Source: Chitinimonas_A lacunae (GTDB lineage Bacteria; Pseudomonadota; Gammaproteobacteria; Burkholderiales; Chitinimonadaceae). Taken from it: a stretch of DNA of 64,000 bases. The DNA lies in the NCBI RefSeq assembly GCF_042650885.1, contig NZ_JBHSBU010000001.1, positions 2,852,001-2,916,000 on the forward strand, in the 5' to 3' direction. The notes beneath the pieces are model-generated. The model did no database searches. It was not told the origin of the DNA and saw nothing but the letters and a program-made list of their open reading frames with translations. Positions 53,546 through 62,094 of the stretch are shown piece by piece (the stretch's first letter is position 1; each line of letters begins with the position of its first letter). The position numbers and the translations under genes are program-made.

Positions 53546-54694
53546 ATGACGACTTCTGTCCAGAATTTCCAAAACGTTCAATTCCAAGGCTTGCCGCAAG
53601 ACGTGCAGGATGGCGGCCATCTCGCGCCGGCACCGCAGAATCAGGGCACCAACAGCCTCAGCAGCCAGCTCTACGACATCGCCAGCTACCTTGGCAACGG
53701 TGGACTGCAACTGGCCAGCCAGGGCCTCAACGGTGGTCTCCAGCTTGTCAACGGCGGGATCCAACTGGTCAGCAACGGGATCAATAGCGGCGTCCAGATG
53801 GCCAGCAACGGCATCAACAGCGGTATCCAGCTCGCCAGCGACGGTGCCCAACTGGTCAGCGATGGCATCAACAGCGGCGTCCAGATGGTCAGCGACGGCA
53901 TCAACAGCGGCGTCCAGCTCGTCAGCGACGGCGCCCAGCTGGTCAGCAATGGGGTCAGCAGCGGCGTGCAGATGATCGGTAACGGTCTCAGCAGCGGCAA
54001 ACAGATCGCCGTCAACCAGGGCACCAAGGCTTTCGAGAGCGGCTTTGGCACCACCTCGGCCCTGCTGAGCGGGGCACTGCGCCAGCTTCCCTATACCGAT
54101 AGCCAAAGCTCGCTGGTCGGCCGTCTGCCCAACAATCCGGACTTCAACGGTGCCATCGCCAACCCCAACGGCCTGAGCGCGCAATTCACAGCCGTCAGCA
54201 ACCAGAACAATCTGAGCGGCCACTCCTTGCAGATGCTGGAAAACGCCGTCACCGGCGGCAATAGCCTGCACCGGCACGGCCAACAGATTCAGCTCACGCC
54301 GCAGGAATTCCACGCCGCCCTGCTGCGCGGCGCCCATTTCGTGGTCGAGGATGGCGGCACGCTGACCGACAATCTGCAACAGCAAGGCGGCTTCACCGCC
54401 CGTGGCTCCAGCCATTACAAGGGTTCGCAGGACCAGCAGTATGGCCTCGACCTGCCCAATCACCTGGGCCATCTGCTGATCGGCAAGGACTTGCAGGGCC
54501 ACAGCTTCTTCCAGCTTGAATCGCACGGCACCGGCAATGCCCAGCAAAGCCTGAGCGAGAAAATCTCCAGCGTGCTGGGCCATACCCAAGCCTATCTGCA
54601 ACACGTCGGCTCCAGCCTGTCCTACGTCCAGATCGGCCCGCAAGGCTGTATCGAGGGCAGTGAGAAAGACAATAACCATGTGATCGTGCGCTAA
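53546..54694 (+). CDS. Candidate type III secreted effector with 11-residue amphipathic repeats
   Basis: 382 residues. The first 50 residues are Gln/Asn/Ser-rich and disordered, as in type III signals. Residues about 50-160 are repeats of the form NGINSGVQMAS, eleven residues each, interspersed with a seven-residue DGAQLVS unit (twice). Hydrophobic positions recur at i, i+4, i+7/8, suggesting an 11/3 amphipathic helix able to lie on membranes. Residues 165-382 are a non-repetitive domain rich in Gln, His and Gly with no recognised motif. AAAGGAATCC precedes ATG. Effector status is inferred from the chaperone neighbour, composition and lack of a Sec signal. Confidence 0.65.
   Translation: MTTSVQNFQNVQFQGLPQDVQDGGHLAPAPQNQGTNSLSSQLYDIASYLGNGGLQLASQGLNGGLQLVNGGIQLVSNGINSGVQMASNGINSGIQLASDGAQLVSDGINSGVQMVSDGINSGVQLVSDGAQLVSNGVSSGVQMIGNGLSSGKQIAVNQGTKAFESGFGTTSALLSGALRQLPYTDSQSSLVGRLPNNPDFNGAIANPNGLSAQFTAVSNQNNLSGHSLQMLENAVTGGNSLHRHGQQIQLTPQEFHAALLRGAHFVVEDGGTLTDNLQQQGGFTARGSSHYKGSQDQQYGLDLPNHLGHLLIGKDLQGHSFFQLESHGTGNAQQSLSEKISSVLGHTQAYLQHVGSSLSYVQIGPQGCIEGSEKDNNHVIVR
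53755..54015 (+). repeat. 33/21-bp coding repeats of the effector
   Basis: Units of about 33 bp (codons for NGINSGVQxxS) and 21 bp (DGAQLVS) alternate, with near-identical nucleotides such as GTCAGCGACGGCATCAACAG. Confidence 0.8.
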
Positions 54695-55047
54695 GCTGCC
54701 CTCCTGGAATGGAGGCAGTTAATATCCTTTCTTATTCCATCCCGAACACAGCACAGTGGCCAAGCCAGAAACCCGTTCTCTAATGTTGGGGAGCGGGTTT
54801 TCTGGTTGGGGGCGGGAAGGTGGATGGTGGAGAGGCTTCAGCGTTCGGATACTGATGGATACCAGGACACAGTGGAGCTGAACCGCGGTTGGAATAGCCG
54901 TGGGCTGGGTTCTCTAGCGACGGTGGTGAGCGGGGCCGGGAGCGGTCGTCACATACGGAGATCTCTTATCCCAATAACAGGATAGATAGTGTGTCCATGG
55001 AACCGGCATTGCACCGTTCGACCCGATCCGCCCTGGCCGGTGCGTGG
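54695..55047. other. Gap between the effector and thiS
   Basis: Apart from the terminator at 54765-54805 nothing is supported. Confidence 0.55.
54765..54805 (+). terminator. Terminator after the effector gene
   Basis: CCAGAAACCCG pairs with CGGGTTTTCTGG (one bulge), and an inner TTCTC/GGGAG extends the stem. Confidence 0.7.
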
Positions 55048-55053
55048 TAGAAT
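55045..55053 (+). promoter_or_regulatory. Extended -10 element before thiS
   Basis: TGG-TAGAAT (55045-55053) resembles an extended -10, 33 bp before the GTG start. No TPP riboswitch is visible. Confidence 0.4.
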
Positions 55054-55085
55054 CGCCGTCCGACCCGTCCACCCTGATTCCCGTC

Positions 55086-55289
55086 GTGATCGCCATCACC
55101 GTCAACGGCGAAGTTCGCCAGATTCCTGCCGGCCTCAGCATTGCCGGTCTGATCGACAGCCTGGGCCACCACGGCCGCCGCATTGCCGTCGAACGCAACG
55201 GCGAGATCGTGCCGCGCAGTGAGCATCCGCATACCGAGCTGGCGGCCGGCGACCGGCTGGAGGTCGTGGTCGCCGTCGGCGGCGGTTGA
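55086..55289 (+). CDS. thiS: Sulfur carrier protein ThiS
   Basis: 67 residues from GTG at 55086, starting VIAITVNGEVRQIP and ending in the diagnostic Gly-Gly (VAVGGG). The C-terminal glycine is thiocarboxylated and donates sulfur for the thiazole of thiamine. The frame continues upstream but homology begins here. It overlaps the longer thiG frame and precedes the chosen thiG start by 32 bp. Confidence 0.9.
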   Translation: MIAITVNGEVRQIPAGLSIAGLIDSLGHHGRRIAVERNGEIVPRSEHPHTELAAGDRLEVVVAVGGG

Positions 55290-55321
55290 ACCGCCGCCTC
55301 TACCCGTTCCCGGAGCCAGCC

Positions 55322-56110
55322 ATGTCCCACCACGATCCTTTCGTCCTCGCCGGCCGCGAATACCGCTCGCGCCTGTTGGTCGGCACCGGTAAATACCGCG
55401 ATTTCGACCAGACCCGCGCCGCCATCGAAGCGTCGGGTGCCGAAATCGTCACGGTGGCGATCCGTCGCGTCAATCTGGGCCAGAACCCCGATGAGCCCAA
55501 TCTGCTCGACTATCTGCCGCCCGATCGCTTCACCATCCTGCCCAATACCGCCGGCTGCTACAGCGCCGACGATGCCATCCGCACCCTGCGCCTGGCGCGC
55601 GAACTGCTTGACGGCCACAAGCTGGTCAAGCTCGAAGTGCTGGGCGACCCGACCAATCTGTTCCCCAATGTGCGCGAAACCCTCAAGGCCGCTGAAGTGC
55701 TGGTCAAGGAAGGGTTCGATGTGATGGTCTACACCTCGGACGACCCGATCGTCGCCCGCGAACTCGAACAGATCGGCTGCTGCGCCGTGATGCCGCTGGC
55801 GAGCCTGATCGGCTCGGGGCTGGGCATTCTCAATCCGTGGAACCTCAAACTGATCATCGAAGCGGCCAAGGTGCCGGTCCTGGTCGACGCCGGCGTCGGC
55901 ACGGCCTCGGACGCCGCCATCGCCATGGAACTGGGCTGCCACGGCGTGCTGATGAACACCGCGATTGCCGCCGCCCAAGACCCGGTGCTGATGGCCAGCG
56001 CCATGCGCAAGGCGGTCGAAGCGGGCCGCGAGGCTTTCCTGGCCGGCCGGATGCCGCGCAAGTTCTACGCAGCGACCCCAAGCTCGCCCACTACCGGCCT
56101 GATCGGCTGA
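55322..56110 (+). CDS. thiG: Thiazole synthase ThiG
   Basis: ATG at 55322 gives 262 residues beginning FVLAGREYRSRLLVGTGKY. The Schiff-base lysine is in KLVKLEVLGD, and VLVDAGVGTASDAAIAMELG forms the phosphate site. It condenses dehydroglycine, deoxyxylulose phosphate and ThiS-thiocarboxylate to the thiazole phosphate. GGAGCCAGCC precedes ATG. Together with thiS it is a two-gene thiamine unit. Confidence 0.96.
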   Translation: MSHHDPFVLAGREYRSRLLVGTGKYRDFDQTRAAIEASGAEIVTVAIRRVNLGQNPDEPNLLDYLPPDRFTILPNTAGCYSADDAIRTLRLARELLDGHKLVKLEVLGDPTNLFPNVRETLKAAEVLVKEGFDVMVYTSDDPIVARELEQIGCCAVMPLASLIGSGLGILNPWNLKLIIEAAKVPVLVDAGVGTASDAAIAMELGCHGVLMNTAIAAAQDPVLMASAMRKAVEAGREAFLAGRMPRKFYAATPSSPTTGLIG

Positions 56111-56176
56111 TCTTTCCCTGCCGACCCGGCCACGTGCCGGGCTCGGCCCGATTTTCTTCGACGTCTTACCCGCATC

Positions 56177-56854
56177 ATGGACAATCCGCACCACCGCCAT
56201 ATCCGCAGCTTTGTGCTGCGCCAGGGCCATCTTTCCGACGCTCAGTCCCGCGCCCTGGAGGCGGGCCTGCCACGCTGGGGCATTGCCTACCAGCCCACCC
56301 CGCTCGATCTCGATGCCGCCTTCGGTCGCAGCGCGCCCAAAGTGCTCGAAATCGGTTTCGGCATGGGCGGCGCCACCGCCGACATCGCCGCGGCCCGGCC
56401 CGATACCGATTTTCTCGGCATCGAAGTGCATGGCCCGGGCGTGGGCAATCTGCTCAAGCTGATCGATGAAAAGCAGCTCAGCAATCTGCGGCTGATCCGC
56501 CACGACGCAGTCGAAGTCGTCGACCATATGCTGGCGCCAGACAGTCTCGACGGTTTCCATCTGTATTTTCCCGACCCCTGGCCCAAGAAGCGCCACCATA
56601 AGCGCCGGCTGGTCCAGCCTGCCTTTGTGGCCAAGATCGTCAGCCGCCTCAAGCCCGGTGCCTATATCCATATGGCCACCGACTGGGAGGACTACGCCAT
56701 CCAGATGCTCGACGTGCTGAACGCGGAACCGGCGCTGCGCAATAGCGTGGATGGCTTCGCGCCGCGCCCCGACTGGCGGCCGCTGACCAAATTCGAGCAA
56801 CGCGGCCTGCGGCTCGGCCATGGCGTGTGGGATCTGCTGTTCATTAAACGCTGA
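56177..56854 (+). CDS. trmB: tRNA (guanine-N7-)-methyltransferase TrmB
   Basis: 225 residues. The family motifs VLEIGFGMGGATADIAAARP (SAM site) and FHLYFPDPWPKKRHHKRR are complete. TrmB makes m7G46 in tRNA. The start at 56177 matches the usual N-terminal IRSFVLRQGHLSDAQ. It follows thiG by 66 bp. Confidence 0.96.
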   Translation: MDNPHHRHIRSFVLRQGHLSDAQSRALEAGLPRWGIAYQPTPLDLDAAFGRSAPKVLEIGFGMGGATADIAAARPDTDFLGIEVHGPGVGNLLKLIDEKQLSNLRLIRHDAVEVVDHMLAPDSLDGFHLYFPDPWPKKRHHKRRLVQPAFVAKIVSRLKPGAYIHMATDWEDYAIQMLDVLNAEPALRNSVDGFAPRPDWRPLTKFEQRGLRLGHGVWDLLFIKR

Positions 56855-57050
56855 GTCGTGAGTCCGACCATGGTGTAAAAATCAGGACATATGTATGCAA
56901 GAATATCGGCGTTATATAGATAATAATTGTCTGTTTATGCCAACGCTTGTTTTTCCGCCACCAGACAGTGCGGCTTAACCTCACTTAACCTGGCAGCCGG
57001 AAAAATTGCGGTATGATGGCCGCCCGACTCACCCTTTATCCGGACTCGCG

Positions 57051-57986
57051 ATGCCTGCTCTGAATATGCTGCTGGCGCGGCCTACCGCCTGGGGATTTCT
57101 CGACGAGCTCAATATCGACCCCAGTGGTCTGGTGCGTATCCACGGATGGTCGCAGGCGGCCGATGCCGCGTTGCGGCCGCCCCGTGTACTGGCCGACGAC
57201 GACGAGGTGGGGCTGCTGCACCGCTACCGCTATGGCCGGGCCGATGTGCCGGGTGAGCAGCCTTTTACCGGTTTTGCCTTTGAATACCGTCTGCCGCAGC
57301 AGATCGCCACGCTGCATATCGATTTCGGCGACGGCTTTACCATCGATGCGCCGCAGGCGATGTCGTTCTACCGGCCCGACTACGAAGCGCTGTTCGGGCT
57401 GGAGCAGGTCGCCAAGCGCGAACATATCTACGGCAGCGGCCCGCCCGCCCAGGCCATCGACCCCGATGTGCAGCGCCTGATGGTGCTGATGCGCGGCCGC
57501 ACGCTCGATTTCGGCTGTGGCGCCGGTCTGATGGTGTCGGCGCTGCGTCAGCGCGGCACCGAAGCGTTCGGGATCGAAATCGACCGTCCGGCGATCCGTG
57601 AAGGTCTGCTGCCCGATGCCGCGCCCTATATCACGCTGTATCAAGGCGGCCCGCTGCCGTTCGAGGACGACAGCTTCGACTGCGTCACCGCCTTCGAGGT
57701 GATCGAGCATATCGACGACTACCACAGCGCCTTGCGCGAAATCGCCCGTCTGGCGCCGATGGCGATCTTCAGCGTGCCCGATATCGGTGTGCTGCCGTTG
57801 TGCCATCGCCACAATGTCGTGCCGTGGCATCTGCTGGAATCGACCCACTTCAATTTCTTCACCGAAACCAGCCTCAAGGCTACGCTGGCGCCGTACTACA
57901 GCCGGATCGAATTCGGTCGGGTCTGTCCGATCACCATCAACGACACCCGTTACCATGTCAGCCTGACGGCGGTGTGCTACCGCTGA
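57051..57986 (+). CDS. Class I SAM-dependent methyltransferase
   Basis: ATG at 57051 gives 311 residues. The N-terminal 110 residues form a beta-rich domain of unknown role (IHGWSQAADAALRPPRVLAD). The C-terminal Rossmann methyltransferase carries LDFGCGAGLMVSAL and AFEVIEHIDDYHSAL, like UbiE/small-molecule methyltransferases. The domain-plus-methyltransferase architecture is seen in glycan-related methyltransferases, but no substrate can be named. Confidence 0.8.
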   Translation: MPALNMLLARPTAWGFLDELNIDPSGLVRIHGWSQAADAALRPPRVLADDDEVGLLHRYRYGRADVPGEQPFTGFAFEYRLPQQIATLHIDFGDGFTIDAPQAMSFYRPDYEALFGLEQVAKREHIYGSGPPAQAIDPDVQRLMVLMRGRTLDFGCGAGLMVSALRQRGTEAFGIEIDRPAIREGLLPDAAPYITLYQGGPLPFEDDSFDCVTAFEVIEHIDDYHSALREIARLAPMAIFSVPDIGVLPLCHRHNVVPWHLLESTHFNFFTETSLKATLAPYYSRIEFGRVCPITINDTRYHVSLTAVCYR

Positions 57987-58029
57987 TCCGACTTGGCAAG
58001 CGGCGTCGGCTCGCGTTAGCATGCCCGCC

Positions 58030-58098
58030 ATGACGAATCCCGCTTACCGACCGCTCCGTGGCCACTCCTGGTGGCGCCGCCCCACTCCGGCGGCCTGA
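58030..58098 (+). CDS. Trp-rich leader peptide of trpS (attenuator)
   Basis: 22 codons from ATG at 58030 (or 25 from 58021). Two adjacent Trp codons TGG TGG lie at 58069-58074, in a peptide otherwise rich in Pro and Arg. Being short, with tandem Trp codons before tryptophanyl-tRNA synthetase and followed by alternative hairpins, it has the hallmarks of ribosome-mediated transcription attenuation. Its ribosome-binding site is weak. Confidence 0.7.
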   Translation: MTNPAYRPLRGHSWWRRPTPAA

Positions 58099-58141
58099 GC
58101 GCGTAGCTAAGCGACCCACAGCCGCCAACCTTGGCGGCTGT
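58077..58141 (+). promoter_or_regulatory. Competing hairpins of the trpS attenuator
   Basis: GGCGGC at 58088-58093 can pair with upstream GCCGCC (58076-58081), or with the downstream GCCGCC (58121-58126). The latter is otherwise part of the terminator-like hairpin AGCCGCCAA-CC-TTGGCGGCT (58120-58139), which is followed by TGTTCGCTTTG. Mutually exclusive pairing is what an attenuator needs. The T-run is weak. Confidence 0.6.
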
Positions 58142-58185
58142 TCGCTTTGTAGGCTGTCCTGGTTGGCCCTCCACGGAGAAAAACC

Positions 58186-59193
58186 ATGTCTCAATCCCCC
58201 ATCGTACTGACTGGCGACCGCCCGACCGGTCCGCTCCATCTGGGCCATTACGTCGGCTCGCTGCGGCAGCGTGTGACCTTGCAGGAGCAATACCGCCAGT
58301 TCGTGATGATCGCCGATGCCCAGGCACTGACCGACAATATGGGCGACCTCAGCAAGGTGCGCCGCAATGTGATCGAAGTGGCGCTCGACTATCTGGCCGT
58401 CGGCCTCGACCCGGCCAAGTCAACCCTGTTTATCCAGTCGCAACTGACTGAACTAGCCGAATTGAGCTTCTATCTGCTCAATCTGGTGACGGTGGCGCGG
58501 CTTGAGCGCAATCCGACCGTCAAGGAAGAAATCCGCCTGCGCGGCATGGAGCGCGATATTCCGGCAGGCTTTCTGACCTACCCGGTCAGCCAGACCGCCG
58601 ATATCACCGCCTTCAAGGCCGCACTGGTGCCGGTGGGCGCCGATCAGGCACCGATGATCGAGCAGTGCAACGAATTGGTGCGCCGCTTCAATAACTGCGT
58701 GGGGAAGGAAATCCTGGTCGAAGCCCAGGCGCTGATTCCCGACCACGGCCGTCTGGTCGGTGCCGACGGCGGCGCCAAGATGAGCAAATCGCTCGGCAAT
58801 GCGCTCGCCCTGTCGGCCGACTCCGCCGCCATCGCCGCCTTCGTGCGCAGCATGTATACCGACCCCAACCATCTGCGCGTGTCCGACCCCGGTCAGGTCG
58901 AGGGCAATGTGGTGTTCACCTATCTCGATGTGTTCGATCCGGACAAGGCCGCGGTCGAAGAGCTCAAGGACCACTACCGTCGTGGCGGCCTGGGCGATAC
59001 GGTGCTCAAGCGCCGGCTGACCGAGCATCTCGAAGCGCTGATCACCCCGATCCGCGAACGCCGCGCCCAGTTTGCCCAGGACCCGGCCGAGGTCATGAAT
59101 ATCCTGCGCCAGGGCACCGAACGCGCCCGCGAGGCCGCCGCCGCCACCATGAGCGAAGTCAAGGCCGCGCTGGGATTGAGCTACTGGAACTAG
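58186..59193 (+). CDS. trpS: Tryptophanyl-tRNA synthetase
   Basis: 335 residues. The class I motifs are PLHLGHYVGS (HIGH type) and GGAKMSKSLGNAL (KMSKS type). The family start ILTGDRPTGPLHLG is present. It charges tRNA-Trp. A leader peptide with two Trp codons lies 87 bp upstream, so expression probably rises when charged tRNA-Trp is scarce. A strong terminator follows. Confidence 0.97.
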   Translation: MSQSPIVLTGDRPTGPLHLGHYVGSLRQRVTLQEQYRQFVMIADAQALTDNMGDLSKVRRNVIEVALDYLAVGLDPAKSTLFIQSQLTELAELSFYLLNLVTVARLERNPTVKEEIRLRGMERDIPAGFLTYPVSQTADITAFKAALVPVGADQAPMIEQCNELVRRFNNCVGKEILVEAQALIPDHGRLVGADGGAKMSKSLGNALALSADSAAIAAFVRSMYTDPNHLRVSDPGQVEGNVVFTYLDVFDPDKAAVEELKDHYRRGGLGDTVLKRRLTEHLEALITPIRERRAQFAQDPAEVMNILRQGTERAREAAAATMSEVKAALGLSYWN

Positions 59194-59315
59194 GCGCCGA
59201 CTTTCCCTGACCGGGGCGTCCCCAACCACCCAGCCGCAGCAGAGGCGCTTTTGCCTCCTCCACCCTGTGCAGACGGACCCTGCGGATGCCCCCGAAAAGG
59301 AAACGGCAGCAAGAA

Positions 59316-59350
59316 AAAGAGCTATGCGTTAACGGCATAGCTCTTTTCTT
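59316..59350. terminator. Bidirectional terminator of trpS and the SPOR gene
   Basis: AAAGAGCTATGC-GTTAACG-GCATAGCTCTTT, a perfect 12-bp stem flanked by an A-run and TTCTTTT, lies between convergent genes. Confidence 0.92.
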
Positions 59351-59415
59351 TTATGCAAATCCAGATCTTGCAACCGATTCTGGAAGCTATGCAATTACTG
59401 CATAGCTCTCCTTAC

Positions 59416-60102
59416 TCAGCACTTCACCTCGGCCAATTCGCTGCCCTTGAACGCATTGGGCAGCCGGCCAAGCTCGGCGCCGCGCTCGGCCGGAATGCCG
59501 CGCACAAAGATGGTCGCGGTATGCACGCCATCGCCACGCTCGCGCATGATGGCCGATTTGACGCCACGGTTTTTCAGATCGTCGAGCCGGCGCTGGCCGG
59601 CTTCTTCCGAGGAGTAGATGCCCAGCGACACGGCGTTCTGCCATTTGCCGTTGTCGTTCACCACATAGAAATCCTCGACACCCAGGCCCTTGAGCTCTTC
59701 GGCCTTGCGCACCGCATCGGCCCGGTCGGGGCGCGGCGGGATATAGACCCAGAAACGCACCGGACCGTCAGGCGCCTGAATCTGGGTATCGCCGCCCAGC
59801 TTGAGCGCAGCGAGACGGTTTTTAGCCCGGCTCAGCGTATTGGGGGCGATGCCGCTCCAGCGGTAGCAGGCCAGCGCGCCGCCATTGGCGGGCGTCGCCG
59901 GCTTGCTGGCTGGCATGGAAGCCGCCTGGTCGATGCGATTCGGCGCCTCAGCCGCCTCGGGTTGGGCACCCGAGACCAGTTTCATCTGATCGGCCTTGAT
60001 CTCACGGCCATGCCAATCGACCGGTTTAGGCGGCTCGGCCAGCCGGATATAGGCGTAGGCCACGATATTGGCCAGTACAAGCAAGGCAAACAGCCACTTC
60101 AT
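59416..60102 (-). CDS. SPOR-domain membrane protein
   Basis: 228 residues. One N-terminal TM (residues 3-20, LFALLVLANIVAYAYI) is followed by a linker and a C-terminal SPOR domain (about 115-190; RFWVYIPPRPDRADAVRKA, NAVSLGIYSSEEAGQRRL). SPOR domains bind septal peptidoglycan stripped of stem peptides. The protein overlaps coaX by 4 nt, as in several betaproteobacteria. Confidence 0.88.
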   Translation of the reverse strand: MKWLFALLVLANIVAYAYIRLAEPPKPVDWHGREIKADQMKLVSGAQPEAAEAPNRIDQAASMPASKPATPANGGALACYRWSGIAPNTLSRAKNRLAALKLGGDTQIQAPDGPVRFWVYIPPRPDRADAVRKAEELKGLGVEDFYVVNDNGKWQNAVSLGIYSSEEAGQRRLDDLKNRGVKSAIMRERGDGVHTATIFVRGIPAERGAELGRLPNAFKGSELAEVKC

Positions 60103-60845
60103 CGGGCAGTGTCCTCAGAAATCTCAACAGCCAGCCGGGCCAGACCGGCCAGCACCAGGTTATCGACGTGGCGAACTTTGCCAGCAAGCACGCTGGAGAG
60201 CAAAGTCAGCAGTCGCGGCGCGTCGCCGCCCGACAGCAATAAGCCGGGCGTGCCACCGGCTACCGCCGTCAGCCGGTCATGCATGACCAGCACCGCTCCC
60301 ACCAGCGCAACTTCGGCGCCATTGACGATGGCTTCGCCGGTACTGCGTGGAAACGCGGTGCGCTCGCCATCGGGATGGCCCAGATCGGCCGTTCCTCGCG
60401 CCAGCGATTCGCGCATCAGCCGGTAGCCCGGCACGATGACGCCACCCAGGAAACGGCCGTTGCCATCGAGCGCATCCACCGTCAACGCCGTCCCGGCCAT
60501 CGCCACCAGTGTTGGCTCATGAGTGATCGCCCGGGCGCCGATCAGGGCCGCCCAACGGTCGGTGCCCAACCGCTCGGGCTCGCGATAGCCGTTTTCAACC
60601 CCGGCCGCCTTGGCGCTGGAGCGCAGCCATTCGATGGCCAGATCAGGCAATAGGGCCGCCAGCACGGCCGCCCGCTCGGGACCGGCCACATTGCAGCCCA
60701 GCACCCGACCAAACGGCAGATCGGGCCAGGGCGGCACACTCAGACTGGCGTAATCGGCAATCCCGTCATGCCGGGTGCCCTGCTCGAGCACCGCCCATTT
60801 GAGTCGGGTATTGCCGGCGTCGAGCAGAAGAATCGGTGCGGACAT
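60099..60845 (-). CDS. coaX: Type III pantothenate kinase CoaX
   Basis: ATG at 60845 gives 248 residues with ILLLDAGNTRLKWAV, the phosphate-binding DAGNT motif. Further motifs are LGTDRWAALIGA and AMAGTALTVDAL. CoaX performs the first CoA step without feedback inhibition. It lies downstream of birA with 95 bp between, as is common in Neisseriales and related groups. Confidence 0.94.
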   Translation of the reverse strand: MSAPILLLDAGNTRLKWAVLEQGTRHDGIADYASLSVPPWPDLPFGRVLGCNVAGPERAAVLAALLPDLAIEWLRSSAKAAGVENGYREPERLGTDRWAALIGARAITHEPTLVAMAGTALTVDALDGNGRFLGGVIVPGYRLMRESLARGTADLGHPDGERTAFPRSTGEAIVNGAEVALVGAVLVMHDRLTAVAGGTPGLLLSGGDAPRLLTLLSSVLAGKVRHVDNLVLAGLARLAVEISEDTAR

Positions 60846-60939
60846 CAGTCGCCATCCCGCCAAGAAAAATCACTAGATATTGAATAGGCCCGAGCAAAGC
60901 ACGGCATCTGGGTCTCCACTCCCGCTGGCCCCACCTGCC

Positions 60940-61905
60940 TCAGGCCGCCCGCAGACTGACTTCGCCGGCATGGACCAGCACTTCGCCTTCTCCGGCGGCA
61001 AAGCGCAAGGCGCCGTCGGCACTGATGCCCAGCACCGTACCGTCGAGCGTGCTGCCATCGGGCCGCAACAGCCGGGCCGGCTGGCCGTGCAAGGCATGCC
61101 GGGCAGTCCAGTCATTGACGAAGGGCGCAAAACCATCGCGCTCGAAACGCGGCAACAGCTCGGCCAGTTGGGTCAGGATGGCTGCCAATAGCCGGTTTCG
61201 ATCCCCCGGACAGCCAAGCTCGGTCAGATCGGCCGCCGCCTGATCGAGCGCAGCGCGCGCCAGGGCCGACAGCCGATGGTTGAGGCCGATGCCGATCACC
61301 ACGGCCGACGGCCCCAGGCTGTCGCCCGCCACCTCGATCAGAATGCCGCCCAGCTTGCCCCGGGCACAGACGATGTCATTGGGCCATTTAAGCCGGGCCG
61401 ACTCGACCCCCAAGGTCTCCAAAGCCCGCACCACGGCCAGTCCCACCGCCAGACTCAATCCGGACAGGGCGGCAACGCCGATATGAAAGCGCCACAGCAG
61501 CGAAAACATCAGCGTCGCCCCGAGTTCCCCCTGCCAGCGCCGGCCACGGCGACCTCGACCGGCACTCTGCCACTCGGCGGCATAGACCATCCCCGCCGGC
61601 GCCCCGGCCTGGGCCGCGCTCAGCAAGGCGCTGTTGGTCGAATCGATGCGATCGAACAGCTTCAGATCGAAAAACCGCGCCGCCGGCCCCAGCGCCCGCG
61701 CCACCGCAGCCTCGTCGAGCCAGTCAAGCGGCCGGCTCAGGCGATAACCGCGCCCTTTGACGCTATGCACCTCGACCCCGAACTCGGCCGCCTGCGCCAA
61801 CGCCAGCGATACACTGGCCCGACTGACGCCCAGCCGCTCAGCCAGGTCCGGGCCGCAATGGAAGGCGCCATCGGCCAACAGGCGCAGCAGGGGAAACAAA
61901 TCCAT
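60940..61905 (-). CDS. birA: Biotin--protein ligase BirA with HTH
   Basis: 321 residues. The N-terminal winged HTH (FHCGPDLAERLGVSRASVSL) may repress biotin genes. The ligase core has WQSAGRGRRGRRW (biotinyl-AMP loop) and LKWPNDIVC. It activates biotin and attaches it to acetyl-CoA carboxylase. The complete C-terminal domain ends at HAGEVSLRAA. It faces minus and precedes coaX. Confidence 0.94.
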   Translation of the reverse strand: MDLFPLLRLLADGAFHCGPDLAERLGVSRASVSLALAQAAEFGVEVHSVKGRGYRLSRPLDWLDEAAVARALGPAARFFDLKLFDRIDSTNSALLSAAQAGAPAGMVYAAEWQSAGRGRRGRRWQGELGATLMFSLLWRFHIGVAALSGLSLAVGLAVVRALETLGVESARLKWPNDIVCARGKLGGILIEVAGDSLGPSAVVIGIGLNHRLSALARAALDQAAADLTELGCPGDRNRLLAAILTQLAELLPRFERDGFAPFVNDWTARHALHGQPARLLRPDGSTLDGTVLGISADGALRFAAGEGEVLVHAGEVSLRAA

Positions 61906-62017
61906 CGATGCTCGCTTCAGACTCCGCCGCCACCCAAGCGCCGGCTTCGCCTGCTCCCGTCACCTTGTCTGCCTGTGGAGGACAGGGAGAGCGAGGGGGC
62001 GCAGTGGGGGAAAGCGG

Positions 62018-62087
62018 AGAGGGAATTTTTGGAAAAATTTTTATTTATTTCTGTATTCTGCTCTACACCTTGCAGAGGTTTTGCAGA
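62018..62087 (+). repeat. Short dispersed repeat, copy B
   Basis: GAGAGGGAATTTTT at 62018-62031 and CTTGCAGAGGTTTTGCAGA at 62069-62087 are the two parts shared with 52492-52523. The first part is in inverted orientation relative to copy A. Confidence 0.5.
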
Positions 62088-62094
62088 TTAATTT

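Noticed and set aside
54914..56821. 635-codon minus-strand frame over thiS, thiG and trmB
   Set aside because: Shadow of three conserved housekeeping genes.
58021..58185. T-box riboswitch before trpS
   Set aside because: No T-box sequence or specifier-loop structure is visible. A Trp-Trp leader peptide explains the hairpins better.
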